The notes under the pieces are model-generated. The model was given only the letters and a program-made list of their open reading frames with translations, had not been told where the DNA came from and ran no database searches. The position numbers and the translations under genes are program-made. Below are positions 9,544-18,782 of a stretch of DNA of 64,000 nucleotides, piece by piece. This DNA is from Kastovskya adunca ATA6-11-RM4 (GTDB taxonomy: Bacteria; Cyanobacteriota; Cyanobacteriia; Cyanobacteriales; Coleofasciculaceae). How positions within the stretch are numbered: position 1 is the first letter of the stretch; every line of letters starts with the position of its first letter. The stretch covers positions 19,510-83,509 of the forward strand of contig JAHHHJ010000027.1 in assembly GCA_019359445.1 (NCBI GenBank), given 5' to 3'.

Positions 9544-9993
9544 GAGAGCGATCTGCTGCTTACATCAGCGCTTGGCTATCGCATCTTCATTCCAACAGTG
9601 GTTTACCAAGAATTGACTGTCGATCCGCCTGTTCCTGGAACTATTGAAGTACAAACTCTTCAATGGATTGAGTGAGGTTCGATCTGTTACTAATCGCGCA
9701 ATGGTTGAGCAATTGCAAAACACAGCGCCACTCATCCAGGCGAATCCGAAGCGATCGCTTTAGCGCTGGAAATCAATGCTGACTTGTTACTCATTGATAA
9801 GCGTCGTGGTAGAACAGAAGCAAACCGTCTGGGCATCCGGATTACTGGTTTGCTGGGGGTGCTGGTGGAAGCCAAACAGTGATCATTGATTCCTGCTGTT
9901 CGACCTTTAATGGATGACCTCATTGCTAAATCCCAGTTTAGAGTTTCTCAAGCTCTGTATAACCAAATTTTGGCAATGGTGGGAGAATCATAA
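9544..9993 (+). pseudogene. Decayed DUF3368 PIN-domain toxin gene
   Basis: Three reading frames together spell a DUF3368 (VapC-like PIN) protein. Frame 1 gives GYRIFIPTVVYQELT...TLQWIE and ends at TGA 9673. A TGAGTGAG duplication there explains the shift to [15 protein letters not shown] second shift near 9728 leads to [20 protein letters not shown], then [20 protein letters not shown]. An in-frame TGA follows GVLVEAKQ before LIPAVRPLMDDLIA and the final TAA at 9991. The N-terminal SDTS segment with the first catalytic Asp is missing. Two frameshifts, one nonsense codon and a lost start make this a clear pseudogene. An intact relative lies at 28945. Confidence 0.85.
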
Positions 9994-10468
9994 GTCCTAA
10001 AAACCTGTTGCTGATGTGCGATCGCGTAACGTCCCAAAGGCGATCGCGCTTCTACATACAGCCAAAACTAATATGAGCGATCGCTCTGTTCACTCATGAT
10101 TGCGATCGCGCTTTTTTTTATAGCTTCAAGATGAGCATTGTGCCTGTTACGCCTCAACCTTCGCTTCCAGTTTTCATTGCTATATGCGGGACGGCGCTTA
10201 TACAAGAGATTGGTATGTGGATAGTGCAATTAAATTGGATAGTCGTGTTGGTAGCGAATGATGAGATGTTGGGTTTCCTGCGTCTACTCAACTTAAGGCG
10301 ATGAGCGATCGTACTTGGGCATCGTAGTGAGCGAGCTATTTGGCAGCGTTGATGTAACCAACCTATGGCTGTTCGTGCAGCTAGTTAATCTCTTCTATAT
10401 CGAGATTACCTCAGTACGCACACAAATCTGTTTACAGATTCACAGAGCTTATCCATAACACTCCAATG
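9994..10468. other. Degenerate interval, possible further gene remnants
   Basis: The stretch is rich in GCGATCGC and has no open frame of useful length. One short piece near 10180-10265 reads YMRDGAYTRDWYVDSAIKLD before a stop and looks like former coding sequence, but I cannot assign a family. It lies downstream of the dead toxin gene and past the end of the TPR gene. Confidence 0.35.
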
Positions 10469-12175
10469 CTATTGATTTATATTTTTATTTATTTCCTCAA
10501 TACTATTTACCAGCTTCTCTTCAAGAGTTCGATTTCCACGAACTCTAGCGCTCGTCAAAGCTTCTTGATAGCATTCTCGTGCCTCTGAGTATTGTTCTAG
10601 CTTAGTATAAACTTCTGCGATAAGCCTAAGAGTTCTCATTTCATCTGAATAATTTCCTAAAGCTTTGCGAATCTTTAGAGCTTGTTGATAGTATTCCATT
10701 GCCTTTGTATAGTCTTGATGACGGTCGTACATCTCACCCAGACCTGCGAGAGTGAAGCTTTCACCTCGTTTATCACCAATTTGCCGCTGAATTTTTAACG
10801 CCTGCTGATAGCAGTCTTGTGCTTTGGTAAAATTGTTTAAATTGCAATATACCTCGCCTAGATTGCTAAGAACAGTTCCTTGATTGGGTAGATTTTGAAT
10901 GGATTGCTGCAACATCAAAGCCTGTTGATGATACTCTAAAGCTTTTGCAAACTCATTTTGACGAGAATAGATTAACCCGATATTGTCCAGAATAACACCC
11001 TCAGTATCACGAACTCCAGCTTTACTGGCAATAACTAAACCTTTTCGGTAGTATTTCAGTGCTTCTGAGTCATTGCCCAATAAGAAATATAAGTGTCCAA
11101 TGTTGTTGAGAGTTGAAGCTTGATCGGAAACATGACCAATTTCTTCATAGATATCGAAAGCACAGTGGCAGTACTCCAATGCTTGCTGAAGCTGCCCAAG
11201 AAAGTGATGCACTGCTCCCAGATTATTGAGCGTTACTCCTTCACCATGTCGATCCCTCACTTCCCGATGAATTAATAGAGCTTGCTCATAACACTTCAAT
11301 GCTTCGGAGTATTTACCCTGTTGGTCATACACTCCACCAATGTTATTAATAACTGTAGCTTCTTCTGCACGACAACCTGCTTTCCGAAAGAGCTTTAAAG
11401 CTTTTTGATAATATTCCTGTGCTTTTGGGTATTGACCAAGACTGCGATGAACAACACCAATGTTGTTCAGTGTAGAAGCAATGCTTGCTGAATTGCCAAT
11501 CTTTTTTTCGATACCCAACGCTTCATGATGAAGTTCTAATGCTTTCGCATATTCCCCGATTCCACTGTAAACCTGTCCCATATTGCTTAAGATAGTAGCT
11601 CGTTGACTCTTGTCTTTAGTAACAAGAGACAAAACTTGCTGATAATTCGCTAGCGCCTCTCTAGGCTGCCCTAGAGCGTCGTAAACCATACTCATAGCAT
11701 TAAGAGCGCCAGCTTCACCCTTTTGATTACCAACTTCCCTAGCAATGATGAGGGCGTGATGATAATGCTCTAGTGCAGTTGGATACTCTGCTAGGAAGTA
11801 ATGTATTGAACCAATGCCACAGATTACATCTCCTTCCATAAGCCGATTCCCAACTTGTCGATAAATTACTAAGGCTTGTTGATAGCTCTCCAGAGCTTTG
11901 GAATATCGACCAAGACTACGGTGAGTGCGTCCGATATAGTTGAGAGTCCGCCCTTGGTATTCCAGTTCATTCGCTTGCTGCAAGTACCCCAAGGCTTGAT
12001 TAAATTTGCTCAAGGCATCTAGATATCTTCCACGTTCATATTGCTCCATGCCTTCTCCTAACGAAACCAATCCCTCTGATCGCTGCATTGATGTTCTACA
12101 CGATCGCACCAGCCGCCAAATCAACGCTAGTAGCGTTAAAATACCTGTCTTAACCCACTGTAAATGACGCAACAT
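10469..12175 (-). CDS. Tetratricopeptide repeat protein with an N-terminal membrane segment
   Basis: About 568 residues. An earlier in-frame TTG at 12232 exists, but ATG 12175 has GGAG seven bases upstream (12186-12183) and starts MLRHLQWVKTGILTLLALIW, a basic-hydrophobic segment likely to anchor the protein. The rest is about a dozen TPR units of some 40 residues, with a repeated core of the form YNNIGxVxxxLGQYxxALEYYQQAL (variants throughout). Such arrays are scaffolds for protein-protein contacts. No enzymatic domain is fused. The partner is unknown; neighbouring sequence is decayed and gives no hint. Confidence 0.93.
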   Translation of the reverse strand: MLRHLQWVKTGILTLLALIWRLVRSCRTSMQRSEGLVSLGEGMEQYERGRYLDALSKFNQALGYLQQANELEYQGRTLNYIGRTHRSLGRYSKALESYQQALVIYRQVGNRLMEGDVICGIGSIHYFLAEYPTALEHYHHALIIAREVGNQKGEAGALNAMSMVYDALGQPREALANYQQVLSLVTKDKSQRATILSNMGQVYSGIGEYAKALELHHEALGIEKKIGNSASIASTLNNIGVVHRSLGQYPKAQEYYQKALKLFRKAGCRAEEATVINNIGGVYDQQGKYSEALKCYEQALLIHREVRDRHGEGVTLNNLGAVHHFLGQLQQALEYCHCAFDIYEEIGHVSDQASTLNNIGHLYFLLGNDSEALKYYRKGLVIASKAGVRDTEGVILDNIGLIYSRQNEFAKALEYHQQALMLQQSIQNLPNQGTVLSNLGEVYCNLNNFTKAQDCYQQALKIQRQIGDKRGESFTLAGLGEMYDRHQDYTKAMEYYQQALKIRKALGNYSDEMRTLRLIAEVYTKLEQYSEARECYQEALTSARVRGNRTLEEKLVNSIEEINKNINQ

Positions 12176-12290
12176 TAGAAATCTCCAGAGATCAGTCTTG
12201 GTTTGGTACCTGCTTACTCTGAGTATTCCCAATAAACTGTGTTGAATCTCAAATTAACTGGGATATTCTTTGCACTCCCTGTTGACTCTA

Positions 12291-12456
12291 ATGCTTCTGT
12301 GACTACCTAGTAAAAATCCTGACGGTTCGTGTCTACGATGTCGTGCAATAAACCCCCTAGAATACGCCCCAAACCTCTCCGCACGACTCAATAACAAACT
12401 CCTGCTCAAACGGGAGGATATGCAATCCGTCTTTTCCTTCTGCGGGGTGCTTACGA
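12291..12456 (+). pseudogene. Fragment of the 5' end of ilvA
   Basis: This stretch matches the first ~165 bases of the intact ilvA at 13211, roughly nine bases in ten. It starts with the same ATG context and runs through the codons for EYAPNLSARLNNKLLLKRED. One extra T right after the start, changes around 12342-12356 and a lost triplet at the SFKLRG block break the frame. It stops just before a REP-like palindrome. It belongs with two other ilvA fragments at 16683 and 24563. Confidence 0.85.
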
Positions 12457-12463
12457 TGATTTA

Positions 12464-12496
12464 AGATCCCCGACTTCTCGAAGAAGTTGGGGATCT
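12464..12496. repeat. REP-like palindrome, left of the transposase
   Basis: AGATCCCCGACTTCT (12464-12478) pairs with AGAAGTTGGGGATCT (12482-12496) through 15 positions with one G-T pair and a 3-base loop. The same unit occurs at 13118-13150 and, with an AT/CG change, at 19524-19556. Its position at the 3' side of the transposase gene fits a REP/RAYT pair. Confidence 0.8.
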
Positions 12497-12507
12497 AATC
12501 TGCAAGG

Positions 12508-13079
12508 TTACTCATCCAGCAAGAGTTGTTTGAAACTAATGCTACTAGGCAATTGACAATCTGCTAAAAACTGCTGATAAGCCAATTCTCCCTCGATAAG
12601 CGCTCCAATTAATTCCCTTTTGGGTAGCGTTCCTTTCCGCAATCCAGCATATTCCAAATAACTGGAAAACTCCCATTCTCCAGCCTGCTGCACCAGTCCT
12701 GCTTTCACCGGGTTAGATGAATATAGCGTGAGACATTGACCAGATAATCACTTCGGTCAACATGGATACTTTGAAACCGCCCCTGAAATAATACCCCAAC
12801 CCGATTGAACCGCAGATTAATTGCTTTTGTGTAGGAGAGTGAGAGAGATTTCATTGCATTAGACAGAGTTTCATCTCTCAGGTAAACCAAGAAATGGTAA
12901 TGATTGGGCATGAGACAGTAAGCAACAACATCTACTCCGTTTGTTGTGAGATGCTGCCTCACTAATCGCAGAAAATAAAGATAGTTCTCACGCTCGAAAA
13001 AAATCGCTTGGTGATTGTTCCCCCGATTGTAGATATGGTAAAAGTTCCCGATTTGCAGTGGAATCCGTCTTTGGGGCAT
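12508..13079 (-). pseudogene. REP-associated tyrosine transposase (Y1/IS200-like, RAYT), frameshifted
   Basis: From ATG 13079 the frame reads MPQRRIPLQIGNFYHIYNRG and continues through the HUH-type motif PNHYHFLVYL and FQGRFQSIHVDRSDYLVNVSRYIHL. It then hits a stop. One missing A in CTAACCCGG near 12713 (expected CTAAACCCGG) would restore the family sequence RYIHLNPVKAGLV, and the second frame continues with EWEFSSYLEYAG to 12508. It is thus a single-base frameshift in an otherwise complete Y1 transposase of about 190 residues. RAYTs act on flanking REP hairpins, and such hairpins lie on both sides here. Confidence 0.88.
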
Positions 13080-13117
13080 GAATACGAGTTGCACAACATC
13101 TTTAGTAGTGTTCCCCC

Positions 13118-13150
13118 AGATCCCCGACTTCTTAAAAAAGTCGGGGATCT
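13118..13150. repeat. REP-like palindrome, right of the transposase
   Basis: AGATCCCCGACTT (13118-13130) and AAGTCGGGGATCT (13138-13150) form a perfect 13-bp stem with a 7-base loop. It lies just upstream of the transposase start and about 60 bases before the intact ilvA start, mirroring the copy at 12464. Confidence 0.82.
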
Positions 13151-13210
13151 CAACCCATCGATAAAGTAAAATTTTCTTTACATCCGCCCTCTGCTCACCC
13201 CCTTCACCCC

Positions 13211-14722
13211 ATGCTCTGCGACTACCTGGTACAGATCCTGACGGCTCGTGTCTACGATGTCGCCCAAGAAACGCCCTTAGAATACGCCCCAAACCTATCC
13301 GCACGACTCAATAACAAACTCCTGCTCAAGCGGGAGGATATGCAATCCGTCTTTTCCTTCAAGCTGCGGGGTGCTTACAACAAGATGGCGCAACTGCCGC
13401 CGGATTTGCTCGCACAGGGCGTCATTGCGGCATCTGCTGGAAACCATGCCCAAGGAGTCGCCCTGGCTGCCCGTCATCTGGGGACGCGATCGCTTATCGT
13501 CATGCCAGTTACCACACCCCAGGTAAAGATAGATGCAGTCAAAGCCCGTGGGGGAGAGGTGCTGTTGCATGGGGATACCTACGACGACGCCTATACCTAT
13601 GCCCGTCAGCTGGAAGCAGAGAAGGGATTAACCTTTATTCATCCCTTTGACGATCCGGATGTGATTGCTGGACAGGGAACGATTGGGATGGAAATTCTGC
13701 GGCAATACCAGCAACCGATCCATGCGATTTTTGTGGCGATTGGGGGGGGGGGATTGATTTCTGGGATTGGCGCGTATGTGAAGCGGTTGCGTCCGGAAAT
13801 CAAGATTATTGGCGTTGAACCCGTCGATGCTGATGCCATGAGTCAATCCCTCAAAGCCGGGAAACGGGTGCGCTTACCGAATGTGGGTTTATTTGCTGAT
13901 GGGGTGGCGGTGCGGGAAGTGGGGGAAGAAACCTTCCGCCTGTGTCAGGAATATGTGGATGAAATCATTCTGGTGGATACGGATGCCACTTGTGCGGCGA
14001 TTAAGGATGTATTTGAGGATACGCGATCGATTTTGGAACCCGCTGGAGCATTAGCGATCGCCGCCGCCAAAGCCTACGCAGAACGAGAGCAAATTGAAGA
14101 ACAAACGTTAATTGCCGTTGCCTGCGGTGCAAATATGAACTTCGGTCGCCTCCGCTTTGTCGCAGAACGAGCAGAGTTTGGGGAACGCCGCGAAGCCATC
14201 TTTGCCGTCACGATTCCGGAAGAACCGGGCAGTCTCCGCAAGTTTTGCGACTGTATGGGCAAACGCAACCTGACGGAGTTTAACTATCGCATTGCCGATG
14301 AAAAAGCAGCCCATATTTTTGTGGGGGTGCAAATTCAAAACCGTGCCGACGCCGCAAAGATGGTGGCAAAGTTTGAAGGGTGTGGGTTCAAAACCCTTGA
14401 CTTAACGGATGACGAACTAACGAAGTTGCACCTGCGGCACATGGTTGGCGGACGTTCTCCCCTCGCCCACCATGAATTGCTCTATCGGTTTGAGTTTCCC
14501 GAACGTCCCGGCGCATTGATGAAGTTTGTCGGTTCCATGAGTCCTAACTGGAATATCAGCTTGTTTCACTACCGCAACAATGGTGCAGACTACGGGCGAA
14601 TTGTTGTGGGAATGCAGGTTCCACCGCACGAGATGGAGGAGTGGCAGGCTTTTCTCGATACTCTTGGCTATCGCTATTGGGATGAGAATAAGAATCCCGC
14701 ATATAAACTGTTTTTGGGATAG
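13211..14722 (+). CDS. ilvA: Threonine ammonia-lyase (threonine deaminase), biosynthetic
   Basis: A 503-residue PLP enzyme that converts threonine to 2-oxobutanoate, the first step of isoleucine synthesis. The cofactor lysine is Lys51 in SFKLRGAYNKM, and the phosphate-binding glycine loop is IGGGGLISGIG. Two C-terminal regulatory ACT-like domains follow (about 330-415 and 425-503), containing IPEEPGSLRKFCDCMG and FPERPGALMKFVGSM, so feedback control by isoleucine and valine is expected. The upstream sequence holds a REP palindrome, so the native promoter may have been disturbed. An SDR gene follows after 210 bases. Fragments of a second ilvA copy are found elsewhere in the window. Confidence 0.97.
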   Translation: MLCDYLVQILTARVYDVAQETPLEYAPNLSARLNNKLLLKREDMQSVFSFKLRGAYNKMAQLPPDLLAQGVIAASAGNHAQGVALAARHLGTRSLIVMPVTTPQVKIDAVKARGGEVLLHGDTYDDAYTYARQLEAEKGLTFIHPFDDPDVIAGQGTIGMEILRQYQQPIHAIFVAIGGGGLISGIGAYVKRLRPEIKIIGVEPVDADAMSQSLKAGKRVRLPNVGLFADGVAVREVGEETFRLCQEYVDEIILVDTDATCAAIKDVFEDTRSILEPAGALAIAAAKAYAEREQIEEQTLIAVACGANMNFGRLRFVAERAEFGERREAIFAVTIPEEPGSLRKFCDCMGKRNLTEFNYRIADEKAAHIFVGVQIQNRADAAKMVAKFEGCGFKTLDLTDDELTKLHLRHMVGGRSPLAHHELLYRFEFPERPGALMKFVGSMSPNWNISLFHYRNNGADYGRIVVGMQVPPHEMEEWQAFLDTLGYRYWDENKNPAYKLFLG

Positions 14723-14932
14723 ATTTTTTGGGAAAAGGCGATCGCCTCATGGAGTACAAATCGCCACTGCATCAGCTGTTTCTACCTTTGATAGAGTTCT
14801 AGCTCTAAAATTCTGTTTACAATTCTTAATGAATGAAATAGCTTAGATAGCTCGGCTTCAAAGCGTTGTCAATTGATCTGCCTGCTTAAAGCTTAAAGAG
14901 CATCAGCTAGAAGTTGAGTACACAAGGACATT

Positions 14933-15736
14933 ATGGATTTAGGAATTAGAGGAAAAGTTGCGGTTATTACCGGAGGGGATTCTGGCATTGGTCTAGCAAC
15001 AGCTAAACTGCTAGCTGCCGAAGGCGTCAAGATTGCCCTGCTCGACAAAACATCTAAAAAGTTGGAGCAAGCGGTTGCAGAAATTCAAAAGATTGGAGAA
15101 GCAATCTCAGTTCAAGCAAATCTTGCCGACCTAGAAGAAGTTAAAGCAGCTAAACAACAGATTCTCAACCAGTTTGGAAACGTTCATATTCTGGTAAATG
15201 CTGCCGGAATTACGGGAGCGCAGAAAGAATTTCTGGAGCTAACCGATGCTGACTGGTATGAGTCTCTTGATGTAGATTTTATGGCGGCAGTGCGCGTCTG
15301 TCGGGCTTTCATTCCGGCTATGCGTGAGGCAGGTTGGGGGCGCATTGTTTTGATTGGTTCAGAAGATGCGGTGCAGCCGTATGTGGAAGAAATGCCCTAT
15401 TGTGCGGCAAAGGCTGCCATTCTTAATTTTGCCAAGAACCTGTCTAATGCTTATGCCCAGGATGGTATCTTAGTGAACTCTGTTTCCCCTGCCTTCATTG
15501 CAACGCCCATGACTGACGCAATGATGGAGCAGCGATCGCAAAAGTTAGGAGTTGATTTTGACAGTGCCATCGATAGCTTTTTAGATGAAAAGCGTCCTCA
15601 TCTCGTGCTAGATAGACGCGGTAAAGCGCAGGAAGTCGCTTCTGTTATTGCGTTTTTGTGTTCTGAGCAATCTAGCTTTGTGGTTGGCTCCAACTACCGT
15701 GTTGATGGCGGCTCTGTGGCAACGGTGCATCAATAA
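14933..15736 (+). CDS. SDR family oxidoreductase
   Basis: A classical short-chain dehydrogenase of 267 residues. It shows the NAD(P)-binding TGGDSGIG motif (about 13-20), the VNAAG motif, a catalytic Ser in LIGSEDA and the YCAAK pair at the YxxxK position. The C-terminal FVVGSNYRVDGGSV is the usual SDR ending. The Asp after the second strand (LLDKTSK) suggests NAD preference. The substrate is unknown. An alpha/beta hydrolase gene follows 32 bases later on the same strand, so the two probably form an operon. Confidence 0.93.
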   Translation: MDLGIRGKVAVITGGDSGIGLATAKLLAAEGVKIALLDKTSKKLEQAVAEIQKIGEAISVQANLADLEEVKAAKQQILNQFGNVHILVNAAGITGAQKEFLELTDADWYESLDVDFMAAVRVCRAFIPAMREAGWGRIVLIGSEDAVQPYVEEMPYCAAKAAILNFAKNLSNAYAQDGILVNSVSPAFIATPMTDAMMEQRSQKLGVDFDSAIDSFLDEKRPHLVLDRRGKAQEVASVIAFLCSEQSSFVVGSNYRVDGGSVATVHQ

Positions 15737-15768
15737 AGCCGCTCTACAGCAGAACTATATCTATTACT

Positions 15769-16536
15769 ATGATCAGTCAAACTTCATCCGCGATCGAGTG
15801 GGGTCGCCAAGACAAAGTCCTGGTGTTTCTGCACTACTTTGGGGGTGCAGCGATGAGTTGGCGCTGGGTTGCCGAGCAATTACCGGACTATCGCTGTATT
15901 GCCATCAATTTACCTGGATTTGGAAAAGCGCCAGCGATCGCTTCGCCTTCTTTACGCCAATATGCCGATGCTGTCTGTGCAGAACTGGCTGCGCTTAATG
16001 TGGAGTCTTATACGTTGATTGGGCATTCGATGGGCGGTAAAATTGCGTTGCAAGTTGCTGCCAAGAGCGAGCGCCCCCCTGAACAAGTTGTTTTGATTGC
16101 GCCCTCACCCCCAACCCAAGAACCGATGCCCGATGAGGAAAAACAGCGGTTGCTAAACAATCATCCTAGCCAGTCTAATGCTGAAACAACCCTTAGCAGT
16201 GCAACTCAGCGGGCTTTGAGCCAAGAACAGCAGGCTTTGGCGATCGAGACTCATTTGATTGTAGAAGAGACTGCTTGGCGATGGTGGCTACTGGAGGGGA
16301 TGAACCATTCTATTGCCGATCAGATGCCACAGCTCCAGATGCCAGTGTCAGTGCTTGCCTCTAAAGATGATCCCGTCATCTCTTATAACACCATTGAGAG
16401 TGATGTGCTGGGCGTTATTTCTCATGCAAAGCTGATTACTACCCAGGGCGTGGGGCACCTGATACCCTTAGAAGACCCCAACTGGGTCGCTGAACAGTTG
16501 CGGCGGCTGTGTTGCAATACTGGGATGGAGCAATAA
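15769..16536 (+). CDS. Alpha/beta hydrolase
   Basis: A 255-residue alpha/beta-hydrolase fold protein. The nucleophile elbow is GHSMGG, with Ser as nucleophile, preceded by the oxyanion block FLHYFGGAAMSWRW. The catalytic Asp is probably in ASKDDPVIS and the His in GVGHLIPLEDP. It is the usual length for haloperoxidase/esterase-like members; no signal peptide is seen. It follows the SDR gene closely and may act in the same small pathway. Substrate unknown. Confidence 0.93.
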   Translation: MISQTSSAIEWGRQDKVLVFLHYFGGAAMSWRWVAEQLPDYRCIAINLPGFGKAPAIASPSLRQYADAVCAELAALNVESYTLIGHSMGGKIALQVAAKSERPPEQVVLIAPSPPTQEPMPDEEKQRLLNNHPSQSNAETTLSSATQRALSQEQQALAIETHLIVEETAWRWWLLEGMNHSIADQMPQLQMPVSVLASKDDPVISYNTIESDVLGVISHAKLITTQGVGHLIPLEDPNWVAEQLRRLCCNTGMEQ

Positions 16537-16971
16537 ATAAAGGAATTGCACTGGCTTCTGGAGAAACAAATTTACCCATTAAAACATTTCCGCAAGATGC
16601 CCCTACTCAATAGATGACATTTTGAGCGGTCGCTTTTAGCCCGGTGAACCTGCGGCGGCTCATGGGATGGAATCATAGCGGTCGCTATTGGGATGAAAGT
16701 AATAGTCTGGCGCATAAATTATTTTTAGGATAATGCGATCGCACATTTGCAATGTTCTTCAACAAAGTAAGGATGTTCTCTTCCACCTCGTCCTAAACAG
16801 GAAGTTCTTAAAAACGGTCAAAACCTGAGAAACACTTGTCTATATCCGCTTAAATAACTCAGTTTTTGATTAATTTAAGCTTTTCCTTCCTAAAAATTTT
16901 GGCGAAGAAATTTCCTTTTGTCCAAAGTTTAAAAGGGAATCTTATGCAGATTTCGAGCGGTTTTGAAGACC
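16537..16971. other. Convergent gap with an ilvA 3' fragment
   Basis: About 435 bases between the hydrolase and flv1 ends. Apart from the ilvA relic at 16683-16733, I see no gene, clear terminator or repeat. The right part is AT-rich. Confidence 0.4.
16683..16733 (+). pseudogene. Fragment of the 3' end of ilvA
   Basis: Seventeen codons read RYWDESNSLAHKLFLG then TAA. The intact ilvA ends RYWDENKNPAYKLFLG then TAG, so the last 16 residues align without a gap. No other ilvA coding sequence is recognisable just upstream of it, so it is a remnant tail of another copy. Confidence 0.8.
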
Positions 16972-18702
16972 TCAGTACTGGCAGCCCGATTTGCGGTGAT
17001 GCACTGCCGTCATCCCCGTAGGCTGTATCACCTTGCCATTGTCAATAACCCCATAGACTAACCAATGATCGCCGCAATCCATCCGATTCTTAACCGTGCA
17101 TTCCAAATAGGCAAGGGCATCATTAATAATCGGACAGCCGTTTGCAGCTTCCTGCGTATCTAAACCCGCAAAACGGTCTTCTCCCGGAGCAAAGGGTTTG
17201 AGGAAGTGCCGCCTTACGTTCATCCCTTCCTTCAAAATATTCAAGACAAATTTATCTCCCGTATGAGTCAGAGATTCTACCGCCCGATCCTTGGCTACTG
17301 CAATAGTCAAACCAGGGGGATTAAAACTTGCTTGCGTAACCCAAGACGCCAGCATGGCGCTACTCACCTCGCCGCGCTTGGCAGCTAATACGCAAAGCGA
17401 ACCGACAACTTGCCCCACTGCTTGGGCAGTACGGTCAATTTGGGAGTTACTAACGGGTTGCGAGGGGGTGCGGAATTTCTTGGACTTTTTCAACGACTGA
17501 GCAAAATCCGTCCCCGCTTCTTTGCACTGTTGCAGGGTAACATCATCGGGTTTGAACTTGACCCGAATTGTTTCAAAGCCGAGACGATAACCGGCATCTT
17601 GGAGTTTGCTTTCAATCTCATCAACCGCTTCCCCACTCCAGCCGTATGAACCAAAAACACCCGCTAATTTGGTTTTAGCAGTCGTGGAGAGGACAATTCC
17701 CAAGGCAGTTTGTACTTGGGTCGGCATGTGTCCCCCTAGAGTCGGGGAACCGATGATAAAGCCATCGCATTTTTGCACGGCGGCTTCAATTTCTGCCGGG
17801 TCGGTGAATTCACAGTTAATCGTTTCTACGCCGATCCCTGCCTTGGTCATGCCTTTTGCGATCGCCTGCGCCAGCGTTGCCGTATTCCCGTAAGCTGACG
17901 CATAAATAAGCGCTACTGTCAAGTCTTGCTCTTTCTGCTGCTGGCTCCATGTCCGATAGTCATGGGTGAGTCGGCTGAGGCTGTAGCGTACAACTGACCC
18001 GTGACCGGGAGCATACATCTTGGCTGAGAAAGCCGCCAATTTATCAAGGGCTACTTCCACCTGCCGGGATTGAGCCGCATGGAGGCAATCATAGTAGAAG
18101 CGTCGGTCTTCGTCTAAGCGCTTCCAATTTTCATCAAAGACTTGATCAGCGCAGACATGGCAACCAAAGAGTTTATCGGTAAACAGGATACGAGTAGCGG
18201 GGTCGTAGGTGCAAAGTCCATCGGGCCAGCGCGGGGTGGGAACAAAGATAAATTGGAGTTGATGAGAGTTACCCAAGTCTAAGGTTTCTTCCGCTCTTGG
18301 TATCCAAATCTTTAATAAGTGCTGGTACTCTCTGAAGGCACTTTGCAATGCGATCGCACCCGGTTTAGAGCAAACAAATGTGACTTGTGGCGCTAACTCT
18401 AGCAAGGCTTTGAGCGTCACCATCCGGTTCGGGTTAACGTGACCCAAAATTACATAATCCAACTGCTGCAACTCTAAAGACTGTTGCAATTGGTGCAGGA
18501 AAGTCTCGGTAAACGACTCACCCGGCGGGTCGATCAGGGCAGTTTTATCAGCTTGAATCAGATAGGAATTGGCAGTGGTGCCGCGTTGCAGGGAGTATTC
18601 GACTTCAAATTTGAGTCTATCCCAAGTGCGCGATCGCAAAACGGTAGTATCGGCAGCAGCGATCGAGGCGACTTGAACATCGCGAGGTTTAATATCCAGC
18701 AT
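16972..18702 (-). CDS. flv1: Flavodiiron protein Flv1 (non-canonical metal site)
   Basis: A 576-residue A-type flavodiiron protein with an extra flavin-reductase domain. Order: metallo-beta-lactamase-like domain (about 1-255), flavodoxin domain (about 262-400), flavin-reductase domain (about 425-576, with AVHHRKSGCQY at the end). With Flv3 it reduces O2 to water downstream of photosystem I, protecting it in fluctuating light. In place of the canonical HxExDH motif it has GHVNPNR, and LFTDKLFGCH replaces the CDAFGMH block. This ligand loss is the hallmark of Flv1/Flv2. The N-terminal DVQV...TVLRSRTW matches Flv1. flv3 lies 4 kb upstream on the same strand. Confidence 0.93.
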   Translation of the reverse strand: MLDIKPRDVQVASIAAADTTVLRSRTWDRLKFEVEYSLQRGTTANSYLIQADKTALIDPPGESFTETFLHQLQQSLELQQLDYVILGHVNPNRMVTLKALLELAPQVTFVCSKPGAIALQSAFREYQHLLKIWIPRAEETLDLGNSHQLQFIFVPTPRWPDGLCTYDPATRILFTDKLFGCHVCADQVFDENWKRLDEDRRFYYDCLHAAQSRQVEVALDKLAAFSAKMYAPGHGSVVRYSLSRLTHDYRTWSQQQKEQDLTVALIYASAYGNTATLAQAIAKGMTKAGIGVETINCEFTDPAEIEAAVQKCDGFIIGSPTLGGHMPTQVQTALGIVLSTTAKTKLAGVFGSYGWSGEAVDEIESKLQDAGYRLGFETIRVKFKPDDVTLQQCKEAGTDFAQSLKKSKKFRTPSQPVSNSQIDRTAQAVGQVVGSLCVLAAKRGEVSSAMLASWVTQASFNPPGLTIAVAKDRAVESLTHTGDKFVLNILKEGMNVRRHFLKPFAPGEDRFAGLDTQEAANGCPIINDALAYLECTVKNRMDCGDHWLVYGVIDNGKVIQPTGMTAVHHRKSGCQY

Positions 18703-18782
18703 AGTTTTAATTCTCTAGGTAATAGTTTGTCAGAGGTAAATGGTGGAGTTTGAGTAATTTTCCAAACCTTCGATCCACCGTT

